7,823 nt of DNA from Arthrobacter sp. (GTDB lineage: Bacteria > Actinomycetota > Actinomycetes > Actinomycetales > Micrococcaceae), in contig JAGLBH010000014.1 of NCBI GenBank assembly GCA_018260285.1, positions 11,730-19,552 of the forward strand, read 5' to 3'. Below are positions 1 to 7,823 of the stretch, in pieces (within the stretch, counting starts at the first letter, position 1; the number at the start of each line of letters is the position of its first letter). The position numbers and the translations under genes were made by a program. A model generated the notes under the pieces. The model made no database searches. It had not been told where the DNA came from and worked only from the letters and a program-made list of their open reading frames with translations.

Positions 1-2488
<2,488 letters not shown>

Positions 2489-2492
<4 letters not shown>

Positions 2493-2938
2493 GAGGCAAG
2501 CATAGTCGAACGCGTGTTCGACGGCTCTGCTCGGGGCACGGCCACGAGGGGCCGCTCGCAGCGGGCTGCCGCGGCGTCGACCATCTGGTGAAGCTCTGCC
2601 GTGCCGAGACCGGCCCGAGAAGCGCGCGTGACCAGCTGGCACACGAGCTGCTGAATCTCTCCCCGCAGCTGGTTCGCGTCGGTCGAGACCAGCGTGCCCG
2701 CTCGCCCGCGGCCCTCGACGAGCTTCCACTCCTCGAGCCGCTTGTAGGCCTTCGCCACCGTGTTGACGGCGATGCCGAGGTGCTCGGCCAGCTTCCGCAC
2801 CGGGGGGAGGCGGTCGCCGGCACGGGTGTCGGCCCGGTTGATGGCGTCGACCACGGCAGCTGTGATCTGTCCGACAGGCGGGCCGGAGTATTTTCTCAAC
2901 TCGTGCCTGGACAACCAATCGGGGATGGGGGTTTCCAT
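2489..2938 (-). CDS. GntR-family transcriptional regulator, YtrA-type (short)
   Basis: A 149-residue DNA-binding regulator. The GntR winged helix occupies roughly residues 20-87, with the typical block [16 protein letters not shown] (41-56), recognition-helix segment [13 protein letters not shown] (58-70) and wing [13 protein letters not shown] (73-85). The C-terminal part is only about 60 residues; two predicted helices (about 91-125) are followed by a tail rich in charged and small residues. This length fits the YtrA subfamily, which lacks the large FadR/HutC effector domains and often regulates adjacent transporter genes. No ABC transporter gene lies next to it here; the next gene is uvrA, with a GTGA stop/start overlap. 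ATG at 2938 has a good ribosome binding site. The last ten residues coincide with the uvrA SOS box and -10, so the tail may be shaped by regulatory DNA rather than by protein function. Target and ligand are unknown; autoregulation from 2939-3087 is a reasonable guess. Confidence 0.93.
2499..2504 (-). promoter_or_regulatory. Probable -10 element of a leaderless uvrA promoter
   Basis: TATGCT on the minus strand fits the actinobacterial -10 pattern TANNNT. Six bases (TGCCTC) separate it from the uvrA GTG, so transcription starting at the usual distance would begin at or next to the start codon, giving a leaderless mRNA. No clear purine-rich ribosome binding site precedes the GTG, which agrees. 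No good -35 hexamer is visible around 2522-2527, common in high-GC actinobacteria. Confidence 0.65.
2506..2521 (-). promoter_or_regulatory. LexA-binding SOS box controlling uvrA
   Basis: The 16 bases TCGAACACGCGTTCGA (minus strand) match the actinobacterial LexA consensus TCGAAC-N4-GTTCGA, with both 6-base half-sites perfect. The box lies 14 bases upstream of the uvrA GTG and ends one base before a -10-like hexamer, filling the space between -35 and -10. LexA bound here should block RNA polymerase until DNA damage induces RecA-stimulated LexA cleavage. Unusually, it sits inside the gntR reading frame, encoding Ser140-Asn-Thr-Arg-Ser144 and the first base of codon 145. uvrA is a classic SOS gene, which supports the call. 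Confidence 0.92.
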
Positions 2939-2943
2939 GGTAT

Positions 2944-2949
2944 TTCCTT
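2944..2949 (-). promoter_or_regulatory. Ribosome binding site of the gntR gene
   Basis: AAGGAA on the minus strand lies five bases before the ATG at 2938. It confirms that start and contrasts with the SD-less GTG starts of uvrA and the helicase. Confidence 0.75.
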
Positions 2950-2972
2950 TAGAGACCGGGGGATTGCCGCAG

Positions 2973-3021
2973 ACGACGGAAAATCGACGCGTGGCATACA
3001 GAATAAGGGGAAACGACGGAA
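2973..3021. repeat. Pair of 9-bp direct repeats in the intergenic region
   Basis: ACGACGGAA occurs at 2973-2981 and again at 3013-3021, exactly 40 bp apart, close to four helical turns. Both copies would face the same side of DNA. They could be protein-binding sites, but the repeat is short and may be chance. Confidence 0.35.
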
Positions 3022-3040
3022 TTCAGGTATTCATGTTCAC

Positions 3041-3052
3041 CAGGGGCCCCTG
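3041..3052. repeat. Perfect 12-bp palindrome, possible operator
   Basis: CAGGGGCCCCTG is fully self-complementary and lies about 24 bases upstream of the -10-like hexamer of the helicase gene. Its position just upstream of the expected -35 region would suit a regulator binding site. A GC-only palindrome can occur by chance in DNA of this composition. Confidence 0.4.
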
Positions 3053-3056
3053 CGCT

Positions 3057-3075
3057 GCCCCCGCGGCCAGGGGGC
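3057..3075. repeat. GC-only inverted repeat abutting the helicase -10
   Basis: GCCCCC (3057-3062) and GGGGGC (3070-3075) form a 6-bp stem with a 7-base loop. The right arm ends directly next to the -10-like hexamer at 3076. It could be an operator in the promoter spacer. It is not followed by a T-run in either direction, so a terminator is unlikely. Confidence 0.4.
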
Positions 3076-3081
3076 TAGTCT
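3076..3081 (+). promoter_or_regulatory. Probable -10 element of a leaderless helicase promoter
   Basis: TAGTCT fits TANNNT and is six bases (GGAAAT after the last T is shifted by none: 3082-3087) before the GTG at 3088. That is the same geometry as at uvrA, so the transcript probably starts at or beside the GTG. No typical ribosome binding site at normal spacing is present; the only purine run, GGAAA at 3082-3086, lies too close to the start. Confidence 0.55.
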
Positions 3082-3087
3082 GGAAAT

Positions 3088-5652
3088 GTGATCGCTGACT
3101 TTCTCCCTCCCCTGACCGACGCCCCCCATCTGACCGGCCTTTTCGGCGCTCACCGTGCTCAGAGCGAGGAGGAGCTCCTCGAGGCCTTCGAGAAGTTCGC
3201 CGCCCATCGCGGGCTCACCCTCTACCCCGCGCAGGAGGAGGCGGCCATGGAGCTCGTCTCCGGCCGGCACGTCATCCTCTCCACCCCCACCGGCTCCGGA
3301 AAGTCGATGGTGGCGATCGCCGCCCACGTCTTCGCCTACGCCCGCGGAGAGCGCAGCTACTATACGGCCCCGATCAAGGCCCTCGTCTCGGAGAAGTTCT
3401 TCGACCTCGTCAAGGTCTTCGGCGCGGAGAACGTGGGCATGGTCACGGGAGACTCCTCCGTCAACTCAGATGCGCCCATCATCTGCTGCACCGCAGAGAT
3501 CCTCGCGAACATCGCCCTCCGCGAGGGCCGCCTGGCGGAGGTGGGCACCGTGGTCATGGACGAGTTCCACTTCTACGGCGACCCCCAGCGCGGCTGGGCC
3601 TGGCAGATCCCCCTCATCGAGCTGCCCCAGGCGCAGTTCCTCCTCATGTCCGCAACCCTTGGAGACGTCTCCCGCTTCGAGACGGAGCTCCCCGCCGCCA
3701 CCGGCCGCGAGCTCTCCGTCATCGCCCACACGGACCGCCCCATCCCCCTCCACTTCTTCTATTCGGAGGACCCGCTTCAGGATCAGCTCGCCGAGCTGGT
3801 CTCCACGAAGCAGACCCCCGTCTATGTGGTGCACTTCTCGCAGCTCGAGGCCATCGAGCGAGCCCAGGGACTGGCCAGCCTCAGCCTTCTCACCAAGGCG
3901 GAGAAGGAGCTCATCGGAGAGGCCATCGGGGACTTCCGCTTCTCCGCGGGATTCGGCAAGGTGCTCTCCCGTCTGGTCCGATCCGGCATCGGCGTGCACC
4001 ACGCGGGCATGCTGCCGAAGTACCGCCGGCTCGTGGAGCAGCTGGCCCAGCGCGGCCTCCTGAAGGTCATCTGCGGCACGGACACCCTGGGCGTGGGCAT
4101 CAACGTGCCCATCCGCACGGTGCTCATCACGGCGCTCTCCAAATACGACGGGACGAAGTCCAGGATCCTCCAGGCTCGCGAGTTCCACCAGATCGCGGGA
4201 CGAGCGGGACGAGCGGGATTCGACACCGCGGGCACCGTCGTCGTCCAGGCCCCCGAGCACTCCATCGAGAACAAGAAGGCCATGGAGAAGGCGCGGGCGA
4301 AATTCGGCGAGGACGAGCGCAAGCTCCGCCAGGTGACGAAGAAGAAGCCGCCGGAAGGGTTCATCTCCTGGGGCGAGCCGACCTTCTCGCGCCTCGTGAG
4401 CGCGGAGCCCGAGCCGCTCTCCCCCACGATGCGCCTGACGCACTCGATGGTCATCAACCTCCTGGCGCGCTGCTCCGACCCGATCGACGCTGCCCGGCAC
4501 CTCATCGAGAACGCCCACGTTCCGCAGGCCCGCCAGTTCGCCCTCAAGCGCCAGGGGCTCGGCATTCTCCGGGAGCTCATGGCCGGAGGCCTCGTCAAGG
4601 CGTACCCGCACCGGGACTCCTGCGGCCGCCGGATCGCGCTGACGGCCGAGGTGCCGGAGAACTTCGCGCTCAACCAGCCGCTGGCTCCCTTCGCGCTCGC
4701 CGCGCTGAGCACCCTCGACGACGAAGCCGCAAGCTACGCGATGGACGCCGTGAGCGTCATCGAGGCCATCCTGGACGACCCGCGCCAGGTCCTCTCCGCC
4801 CAGCACAAGCAGGCCCGCACCGAGGCCATGGGCGCCATGAGGGCCGAGGGCCTCGACTACTCCGAGCGCATGGCGAGGCTGGACGAGGTCACCTACGAGA
4901 AGCCTCTCGAGGAGCTTCTGGAGCAGAATCTCGAGGTGTACCGGTCCGGCGCCCCCTGGCTCGCGGGGCTCGAGCTCTCCCCCAAGTCGATCGTCCGGGA
5001 CATGTTCACCCGGGCCATGAACTTCCCGGAGTTCGTCAACCACTACAGCCTGGCCCGGAGCGAGGGCGTGCTTCTGCGCTACCTCTCCGACGCGTACCGG
5101 ACCATGAGCCACCTCATCCCGCCGGAGGCCATGACCGAGGACCTGGAGGACGTCATCGAGTGGCTGGGCGAGCTCGTCAAGCAGACGGACTCCTCCCTGC
5201 TCGACGAATGGGAGAAGCTGCAGAACCCGGACGCGGACGAGACTGAGTCGCCCCTGCCGCCGGCTCCGATCGGGGTGACGACGAACGAGCGCGCCTTCGT
5301 GACGATGATCCGCAACGAGCTCTTCCACCGGGTGCGCCTCTTCGCCGACGAGCAGAACACAAAGCTGGCCGAGCTCGATGCCGCGGCGGGCGGGAGCATG
5401 ACCGCCGACGACTGGGCCGACGCGCTCGACGACTACTTCGGCGAGTACGAGGACATCGACGACACCGCCGAGGCCCGTGCCGCCGACCTGCTCATCCTCC
5501 GCCGGACCGGCCGCAAGTGGACCGCCCGGCAGATCCTCAAGGACCCCGAGGGGAACCGGGACTTCGGCTTCGACGCGGAGATCGACCTGGACGCGTCCGA
5601 CGACGCCGGAAGCCCCGTCATCCGCATCGCCCGCGCAGGGTTCGCCGGATGA
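3088..5652 (+). CDS. Ski2-like DEAD/DEAH-box helicase with DUF3516-type C-terminal region
   Basis: An 854-residue superfamily 2 helicase. Motifs in order: Q-motif-like LYPAQEEA (45-52), motif I TPTGSGKS (66-73), Ia TAPIKALVSEKF (93-104), motif II DEFH (158-161), motif III SAT (188-190), HHAGMLP (304-310), motif V CGTDTLGVGINVP (329-341) and motif VI QIAGRAGRAGFD (368-379). DEFH and the GRAGRAG form resemble the Ski2/Mtr4/HelY group, which unwind RNA or DNA 3' to 5'. Residues from about 395 to 854 have no motif I can name; length and placement match DUF3516 (Pfam), a roughly 460-residue region of unknown function attached to actinobacterial helicases. All ATPase motifs look intact. Substrate is unknown; RNA processing or DNA repair are both possible. 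The GTG at 3088 is taken because the ATG two bases earlier is followed at once by TGA, and the next in-frame ATG (codon 54) would remove the Q-motif region. It is divergent from gntR-uvrA and heads a four-gene run. Confidence 0.93.
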   Translation: MIADFLPPLTDAPHLTGLFGAHRAQSEEELLEAFEKFAAHRGLTLYPAQEEAAMELVSGRHVILSTPTGSGKSMVAIAAHVFAYARGERSYYTAPIKALVSEKFFDLVKVFGAENVGMVTGDSSVNSDAPIICCTAEILANIALREGRLAEVGTVVMDEFHFYGDPQRGWAWQIPLIELPQAQFLLMSATLGDVSRFETELPAATGRELSVIAHTDRPIPLHFFYSEDPLQDQLAELVSTKQTPVYVVHFSQLEAIERAQGLASLSLLTKAEKELIGEAIGDFRFSAGFGKVLSRLVRSGIGVHHAGMLPKYRRLVEQLAQRGLLKVICGTDTLGVGINVPIRTVLITALSKYDGTKSRILQAREFHQIAGRAGRAGFDTAGTVVVQAPEHSIENKKAMEKARAKFGEDERKLRQVTKKKPPEGFISWGEPTFSRLVSAEPEPLSPTMRLTHSMVINLLARCSDPIDAARHLIENAHVPQARQFALKRQGLGILRELMAGGLVKAYPHRDSCGRRIALTAEVPENFALNQPLAPFALAALSTLDDEAASYAMDAVSVIEAILDDPRQVLSAQHKQARTEAMGAMRAEGLDYSERMARLDEVTYEKPLEELLEQNLEVYRSGAPWLAGLELSPKSIVRDMFTRAMNFPEFVNHYSLARSEGVLLRYLSDAYRTMSHLIPPEAMTEDLEDVIEWLGELVKQTDSSLLDEWEKLQNPDADETESPLPPAPIGVTTNERAFVTMIRNELFHRVRLFADEQNTKLAELDAAAGGSMTADDWADALDDYFGEYEDIDDTAEARAADLLILRRTGRKWTARQILKDPEGNRDFGFDAEIDLDASDDAGSPVIRIARAGFAG

Positions 5653-5676
5653 TCCCCTGCCCGTGCCCCGCTGACC

Positions 5677-5682
5677 GAGGAG
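5677..5682 (+). promoter_or_regulatory. Ribosome binding site of the S33 hydrolase gene
   Basis: GAGGAG followed by AAGA lies four bases before the ATG at 5687. It supports this start; no promoter or terminator is visible in the 34-base gap after the helicase stop. Confidence 0.75.
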
Positions 5683-5686
5683 AAGA

Positions 5687-7033
5687 ATGACGAACACTGC
5701 TGCGCGCTCTGGCCACACCGCCGGATCCTCTGCTCTCCGCACCGGGCCGACCCGGCCCCTGGGCGCGGATCTCCAGCTCACCGAGCACCGGCTCGCCGTG
5801 CCCCTGCGCTACGAGGAGGACCCGCGCTCCCTCGAGCCGGCGGACGGCCGAGAGATCGAGATCTTCGCCCGCGAGTTCAGCCGACCGGATGCCGCCCCGG
5901 GCACGCCGTGGCTGCTCTACCTCCAGGGCGGGCCGGGGTTTCCCGGAACCCGGTACACGAGCCACGGGGGCTGGCTCAAGGCGGCGACGGAGCACTTCCG
6001 CGTGCTCCAGCTGGACCAGCGAGGCACAGGCCTCAGCCATCCGGTGAGCCGGACGACCCTCGCCGGAACCCCCGCAGAGCAGGCCGAGACGCTCCGCTGC
6101 CTCCGCGCAGACTCGATCGTCAAGGACGCTGAGCGGCTGAGGCTGGCCCTCGGCGTCGACCAGTGGTTCACCCACGGCCAGAGCTACGGCGGATTCATCA
6201 CGACCACCTATCTCTCCTTCGCCCCGGAGTCCCTCGCGGGGTCGATGATCACGGCGGGGCTGCCGCCCCTGGCCCACGGGGTGGACGACGTCTACCGCTC
6301 CACCTTCCGGGCCGTGGCGCGCCGGAATGAGGAGTTCTTCGGCTGGAGCCCCTCGGACGAGGAGCACCTGGCCCGCATCTGCCAGCACGTGCGGAGCACC
6401 CGCGAGCTGGTGGACGGCCACGCGCTGCGGCCGGGACACATCCAGCGCCTGGGCATGATGCTCGGAGGGAACACCCGGGTCCACGGCCTCCACTACCTGC
6501 TCGCGGAGGCGTTCGAGCGCCGCTCCGACGGCCAGTGGGGCCTGACGGCCGCTTTCAAGCGGGCCGTGTGGAACCACTTCACCCAGGAGACCTCTCCCCT
6601 CTACACGGTGCTCCACGAGACGATCTACGCGGACGCCGCGCCCACCCGCTGGTCAGCATGGCGCGTCTCCTCCGAATTCCCCGAGTTCAGCGAGGATGCT
6701 GACGTGCCCCGACTCACGGGCGAGATGATGTATCCCTGGCACGTGCAGACGGACCCCGCGACGTCGAGCCTCTCCGAGGCGGCCGAGATCCTCGCGAACG
6801 ATGACTCCTGGGGGCCGCTCTACGACCGCGCCCGGCTCGCGGCGAACACCGTGCCCGTCGCCGCCGCCGTCTTCCGGGACGACATCTACGTGACCCGTGA
6901 GGTCTCCCTCGCGTCCGCCGCAGGCATCCAGGGCATCAGCCTCTACGAGCGGGACGACCTCCACCATGATGGAATAGCAGAAGACGGCGCCACGCTGTTC
7001 ACCGAGCTCGCAACCCGAATCGGCAGGATCTGA
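5687..7033 (+). CDS. Alpha/beta hydrolase, S33 prolyl-aminopeptidase-like
   Basis: A 448-residue protein of the proline iminopeptidase (S33) group, which releases N-terminal proline or other residues from peptides. Visible hallmarks: oxyanion-hole motif LYLQGGPGFPG (77-87), DQRGTGLSHP (110-119), nucleophile elbow GQSYGG with Ser166 (164-169), a probable catalytic Asp in FRDDIYV (398 or 399) and His in LHHDGI (426 or 427). The segment between about 195 and 340 is the expected helical cap that shapes the substrate pocket. No signal peptide or membrane segment is seen, so it is probably cytoplasmic. The first 25 residues are low-complexity and may be a disordered extension. It starts 34 bases after the helicase and ends one base before the lipoprotein ATG, so translation with the downstream genes is probably coupled. 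True substrate is unknown; family members also include esterases and amidases, so peptide specificity is inference. Confidence 0.9.
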   Translation: MTNTAARSGHTAGSSALRTGPTRPLGADLQLTEHRLAVPLRYEEDPRSLEPADGREIEIFAREFSRPDAAPGTPWLLYLQGGPGFPGTRYTSHGGWLKAATEHFRVLQLDQRGTGLSHPVSRTTLAGTPAEQAETLRCLRADSIVKDAERLRLALGVDQWFTHGQSYGGFITTTYLSFAPESLAGSMITAGLPPLAHGVDDVYRSTFRAVARRNEEFFGWSPSDEEHLARICQHVRSTRELVDGHALRPGHIQRLGMMLGGNTRVHGLHYLLAEAFERRSDGQWGLTAAFKRAVWNHFTQETSPLYTVLHETIYADAAPTRWSAWRVSSEFPEFSEDADVPRLTGEMMYPWHVQTDPATSSLSEAAEILANDDSWGPLYDRARLAANTVPVAAAVFRDDIYVTREVSLASAAGIQGISLYERDDLHHDGIAEDGATLFTELATRIGRI

Positions 7034-7034
7034 C

Positions 7035-7427
7035 ATGAACCCACCCAGGAAATCAACGCGGGCCATCTCGCTCGGCATCACGGCGCTCATGGCGGTGACC
7101 CTCACGGGCTGCTCCGCGAGCACGACCGAAGTGGACGCGGACTACGCCAAGGTGTGCCGCGACCAGAACACGCAGCAGCGGGTCGAGGACAGCGAGTGCA
7201 GCTCAAGCGGCTCGCGGACGAGCGGCTCGCACTTCGGCTGGTACTACCTGGCCCTCAACGGCGGCAAGAGCGTGCCGCGCGTCGGCAGCACGCTCTCCGG
7301 GGGCACGGCCACCCTGCCCAGCGGGTCCAAGGCCCAGACCGTCTCCTCCAAGGGCGGCACCTACGGCAAATCCGGCACGGTCTCCCGCGGCGGGTTCGGC
7401 AGCAAGGGCGGAGGTGCCGGCAGTTGA
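7035..7427 (+). CDS. Small Gly/Ser-rich lipoprotein, YgiB-like tail
   Basis: A 130-residue predicted lipoprotein. The N-terminus has basic residues (Arg5, Lys6, Arg9), a hydrophobic stretch (about 11-23) and a lipobox LTGC with Cys26 as the lipidation site, so the mature chain of 105 residues should be anchored on the outer face of the cytoplasmic membrane. Cys41 and Cys55 could form a disulfide. HFGWYYLALNGG (66-77) is followed by a low-complexity tail ending in VSRGGFGSKGGGAGS. The RGGFG piece resembles the tail of E. coli YgiB (DUF1190) as I remember it, and like ygiB this gene is followed by a ygiC-like gene; overall similarity is otherwise weak and the protein is much shorter. An AGGA at 7025-7028 precedes the ATG, which is one base after the hydrolase stop. 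Function is unknown; it may be a substrate or membrane partner of the downstream ATP-grasp enzyme. Confidence 0.87.
   Translation: MNPPRKSTRAISLGITALMAVTLTGCSASTTEVDADYAKVCRDQNTQQRVEDSECSSSGSRTSGSHFGWYYLALNGGKSVPRVGSTLSGGTATLPSGSKAQTVSSKGGTYGKSGTVSRGGFGSKGGGAGS
7410..7415 (+). promoter_or_regulatory. Strong ribosome binding site deciding the TTG start
   Basis: GGAGGT inside the end of the lipoprotein gene lies eight bases before the TTG at 7424. This near-ideal Shine-Dalgarno is the main reason to accept the rare TTG as the start. It also encodes glycine codons of the lipoprotein tail. Confidence 0.8.
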
Positions 7428-7823
7428 GGCGCATTCTCACCGCTCCCCGCCCCGGGTGGGAGGAGATCATCACGTCCCAGGGCCTCACCTTCTCGCTCAA
7501 CGAGCTCAAGGACGACGCCGGGCGCCCAGCAGGAGTCAGCCACTACTGGAACGAGAGCGCGGCCTACGAGTTCACGCTCTCCGAGGTCCTCGCCCTCGAG
7601 AAGGTCACGGAGGACCTGCACCGGATGAGCCTCGAGGCCGCCCGGTTCCTCGCCGAGGAGTCGCTCAAGCCCGGGAGCCCCTGGCGCCAGCTCGGCATCC
7701 CCGACTCCGCCCTGGACTACGCCCGCGCATCCCTGGCCCGAGGGGACCAGAGCCTCTACGGCCGGTTCGACCTCGTCTATCGGGATGAGCACTCCCCCGC
7801 CAAGATGCTCGAGTACAACGCGG
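7424..7823 (+). CDS. Glutathionylspermidine synthase family (YgiC-like ATP-grasp), N-terminal part
   Basis: The first 133 codons of a gene cut by the right edge. The translation lines up along its length with the N-terminus of E. coli YgiC from memory: an opening of the type RPGWEE, then HYWNESAAYEFTLSEVLALEKVTEDLHRMSLEAARF (40-74), WRQLGIPDSALDYAR (87-101), QSLYGRFDLVYR (109-120) and KMLEYNA (127-133), just before the expected D-T-P-T. The family joins carboxylates to amines using ATP; in true GspS the products are glutathione-spermidine conjugates, but YgiC/YjfC-type proteins have unknown substrates and lack the amidase half. Actinobacteria generally use mycothiol rather than glutathione, so a different substrate is likely. 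The ATP-grasp catalytic residues are outside the window. The TTG start overlaps the lipoprotein TGA by 4 bases (TTGA), indicating coupled translation. Confidence 0.9.
   Translation, partial: MRRILTAPRPGWEEIITSQGLTFSLNELKDDAGRPAGVSHYWNESAAYEFTLSEVLALEKVTEDLHRMSLEAARFLAEESLKPGSPWRQLGIPDSALDYARASLARGDQSLYGRFDLVYRDEHSPAKMLEYNA

Larger units (their letters stand above)
2939..3087. promoter_or_regulatory. Divergent intergenic region between gntR-uvrA and the helicase operon
   Basis: This 149-bp gap must hold the promoters for both directions. Its gntR-proximal two thirds (to about 3040) are noticeably richer in A and T than the surrounding genes. On the minus strand TATTCT (plus 3000-3005) is a possible gntR -10 with a leader of roughly 55 bases; no convincing -35 was found. 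The helicase-proximal third is very GC-rich and holds a palindrome, a hairpin and a -10-like hexamer, listed separately. A GntR autoregulatory operator is expected here, but I cannot identify it. Confidence 0.6.

Noticed and set aside
2501..2503. ATG at 2503 on the minus strand as an alternative uvrA start
   Set aside because: It is in the gntR frame and meets TGA four codons later; the uvrA frame opens at GTG 2492.
3031..3046. A second SOS box upstream of the helicase, suggested by GAAC on the minus strand near 3035-3038
   Set aside because: The partner GTTC half-site is missing at the correct spacing, so it does not meet the LexA consensus.
3057..3075. GC-rich hairpin considered as an intrinsic terminator
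   Set aside because: No T-run follows on either strand and it lies upstream of both divergent genes, where a terminator is not expected.
3466..5781. A 771-codon open frame on the minus strand across the helicase gene
   Set aside because: Same antisense effect of GC-biased codons; it crosses the helicase end and the hydrolase start and shows no domain motif.
5618..6616. A 332-codon minus-strand frame opposite the S33 hydrolase
   Set aside because: The plus-strand frame has the full set of catalytic motifs and a ribosome binding site; the antisense frame has none.
7361..7792. Open frames of 143 codons (minus) and 124 codons (plus, 7414-7788) at the right end
   Set aside because: The frame starting at TTG 7424 matches the YgiC-like family throughout; these are out-of-frame shadows of it.

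Overview
This window is high-GC chromosomal DNA with dense, tightly packed genes and GTG/TTG starts alongside ATG. Protein families (an actinobacterial-type UvrA, a DUF3516-type Ski2-like helicase, an S33 prolyl-aminopeptidase-like hydrolase) and a mycobacterial-type LexA box point to an actinobacterium. Micrococcales is my best guess. No phage, IS element, CRISPR array, tRNA or rRNA is visible. The ordinary look of most genes suggests core chromosome rather than an island.

Left arm, minus strand (1-2938): a YtrA-type GntR regulator is followed by uvrA, whose GTG start overlaps the regulator's stop codon by 4 bases. uvrA runs off the left edge, with 830 complete codons present and the C-terminal part missing. 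The last codons of gntR contain a perfect 16-bp SOS box (2506-2521). A -10-like hexamer (2499-2504) sits six bases before the uvrA GTG. So uvrA appears to have its own LexA-controlled, probably leaderless promoter embedded in the coding end of gntR, plus possible read-through from the gntR promoter.

Centre (2939-3087): a 149-bp divergent intergenic region carries the gntR ribosome binding site, a 12-bp perfect palindrome, a GC-only hairpin, a 9-bp direct repeat and a second -10-like hexamer six bases before the GTG of the helicase gene.

Right arm, plus strand (3088-7823): four genes in the same direction with gaps of 34 bases, 1 base and a 4-base overlap, so probably one operon. They are a Ski2-like helicase with a large uncharacterised C-terminal region, an S33-type alpha/beta hydrolase, a small Gly/Ser-rich lipoprotein with a YgiB-like RGGFG tail, and the first 133 codons of a YgiC-like member of the glutathionylspermidine synthase (ATP-grasp) family, cut by the right edge. 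The lipoprotein and ATP-grasp pair mirrors E. coli ygiB-ygiC. With the peptidase directly in front, it could form a small envelope peptide-ligation and cleavage module. That functional idea is inference.

The two parts most worth following are the SOS box inside gntR and the peptidase-lipoprotein-ATP-grasp set.
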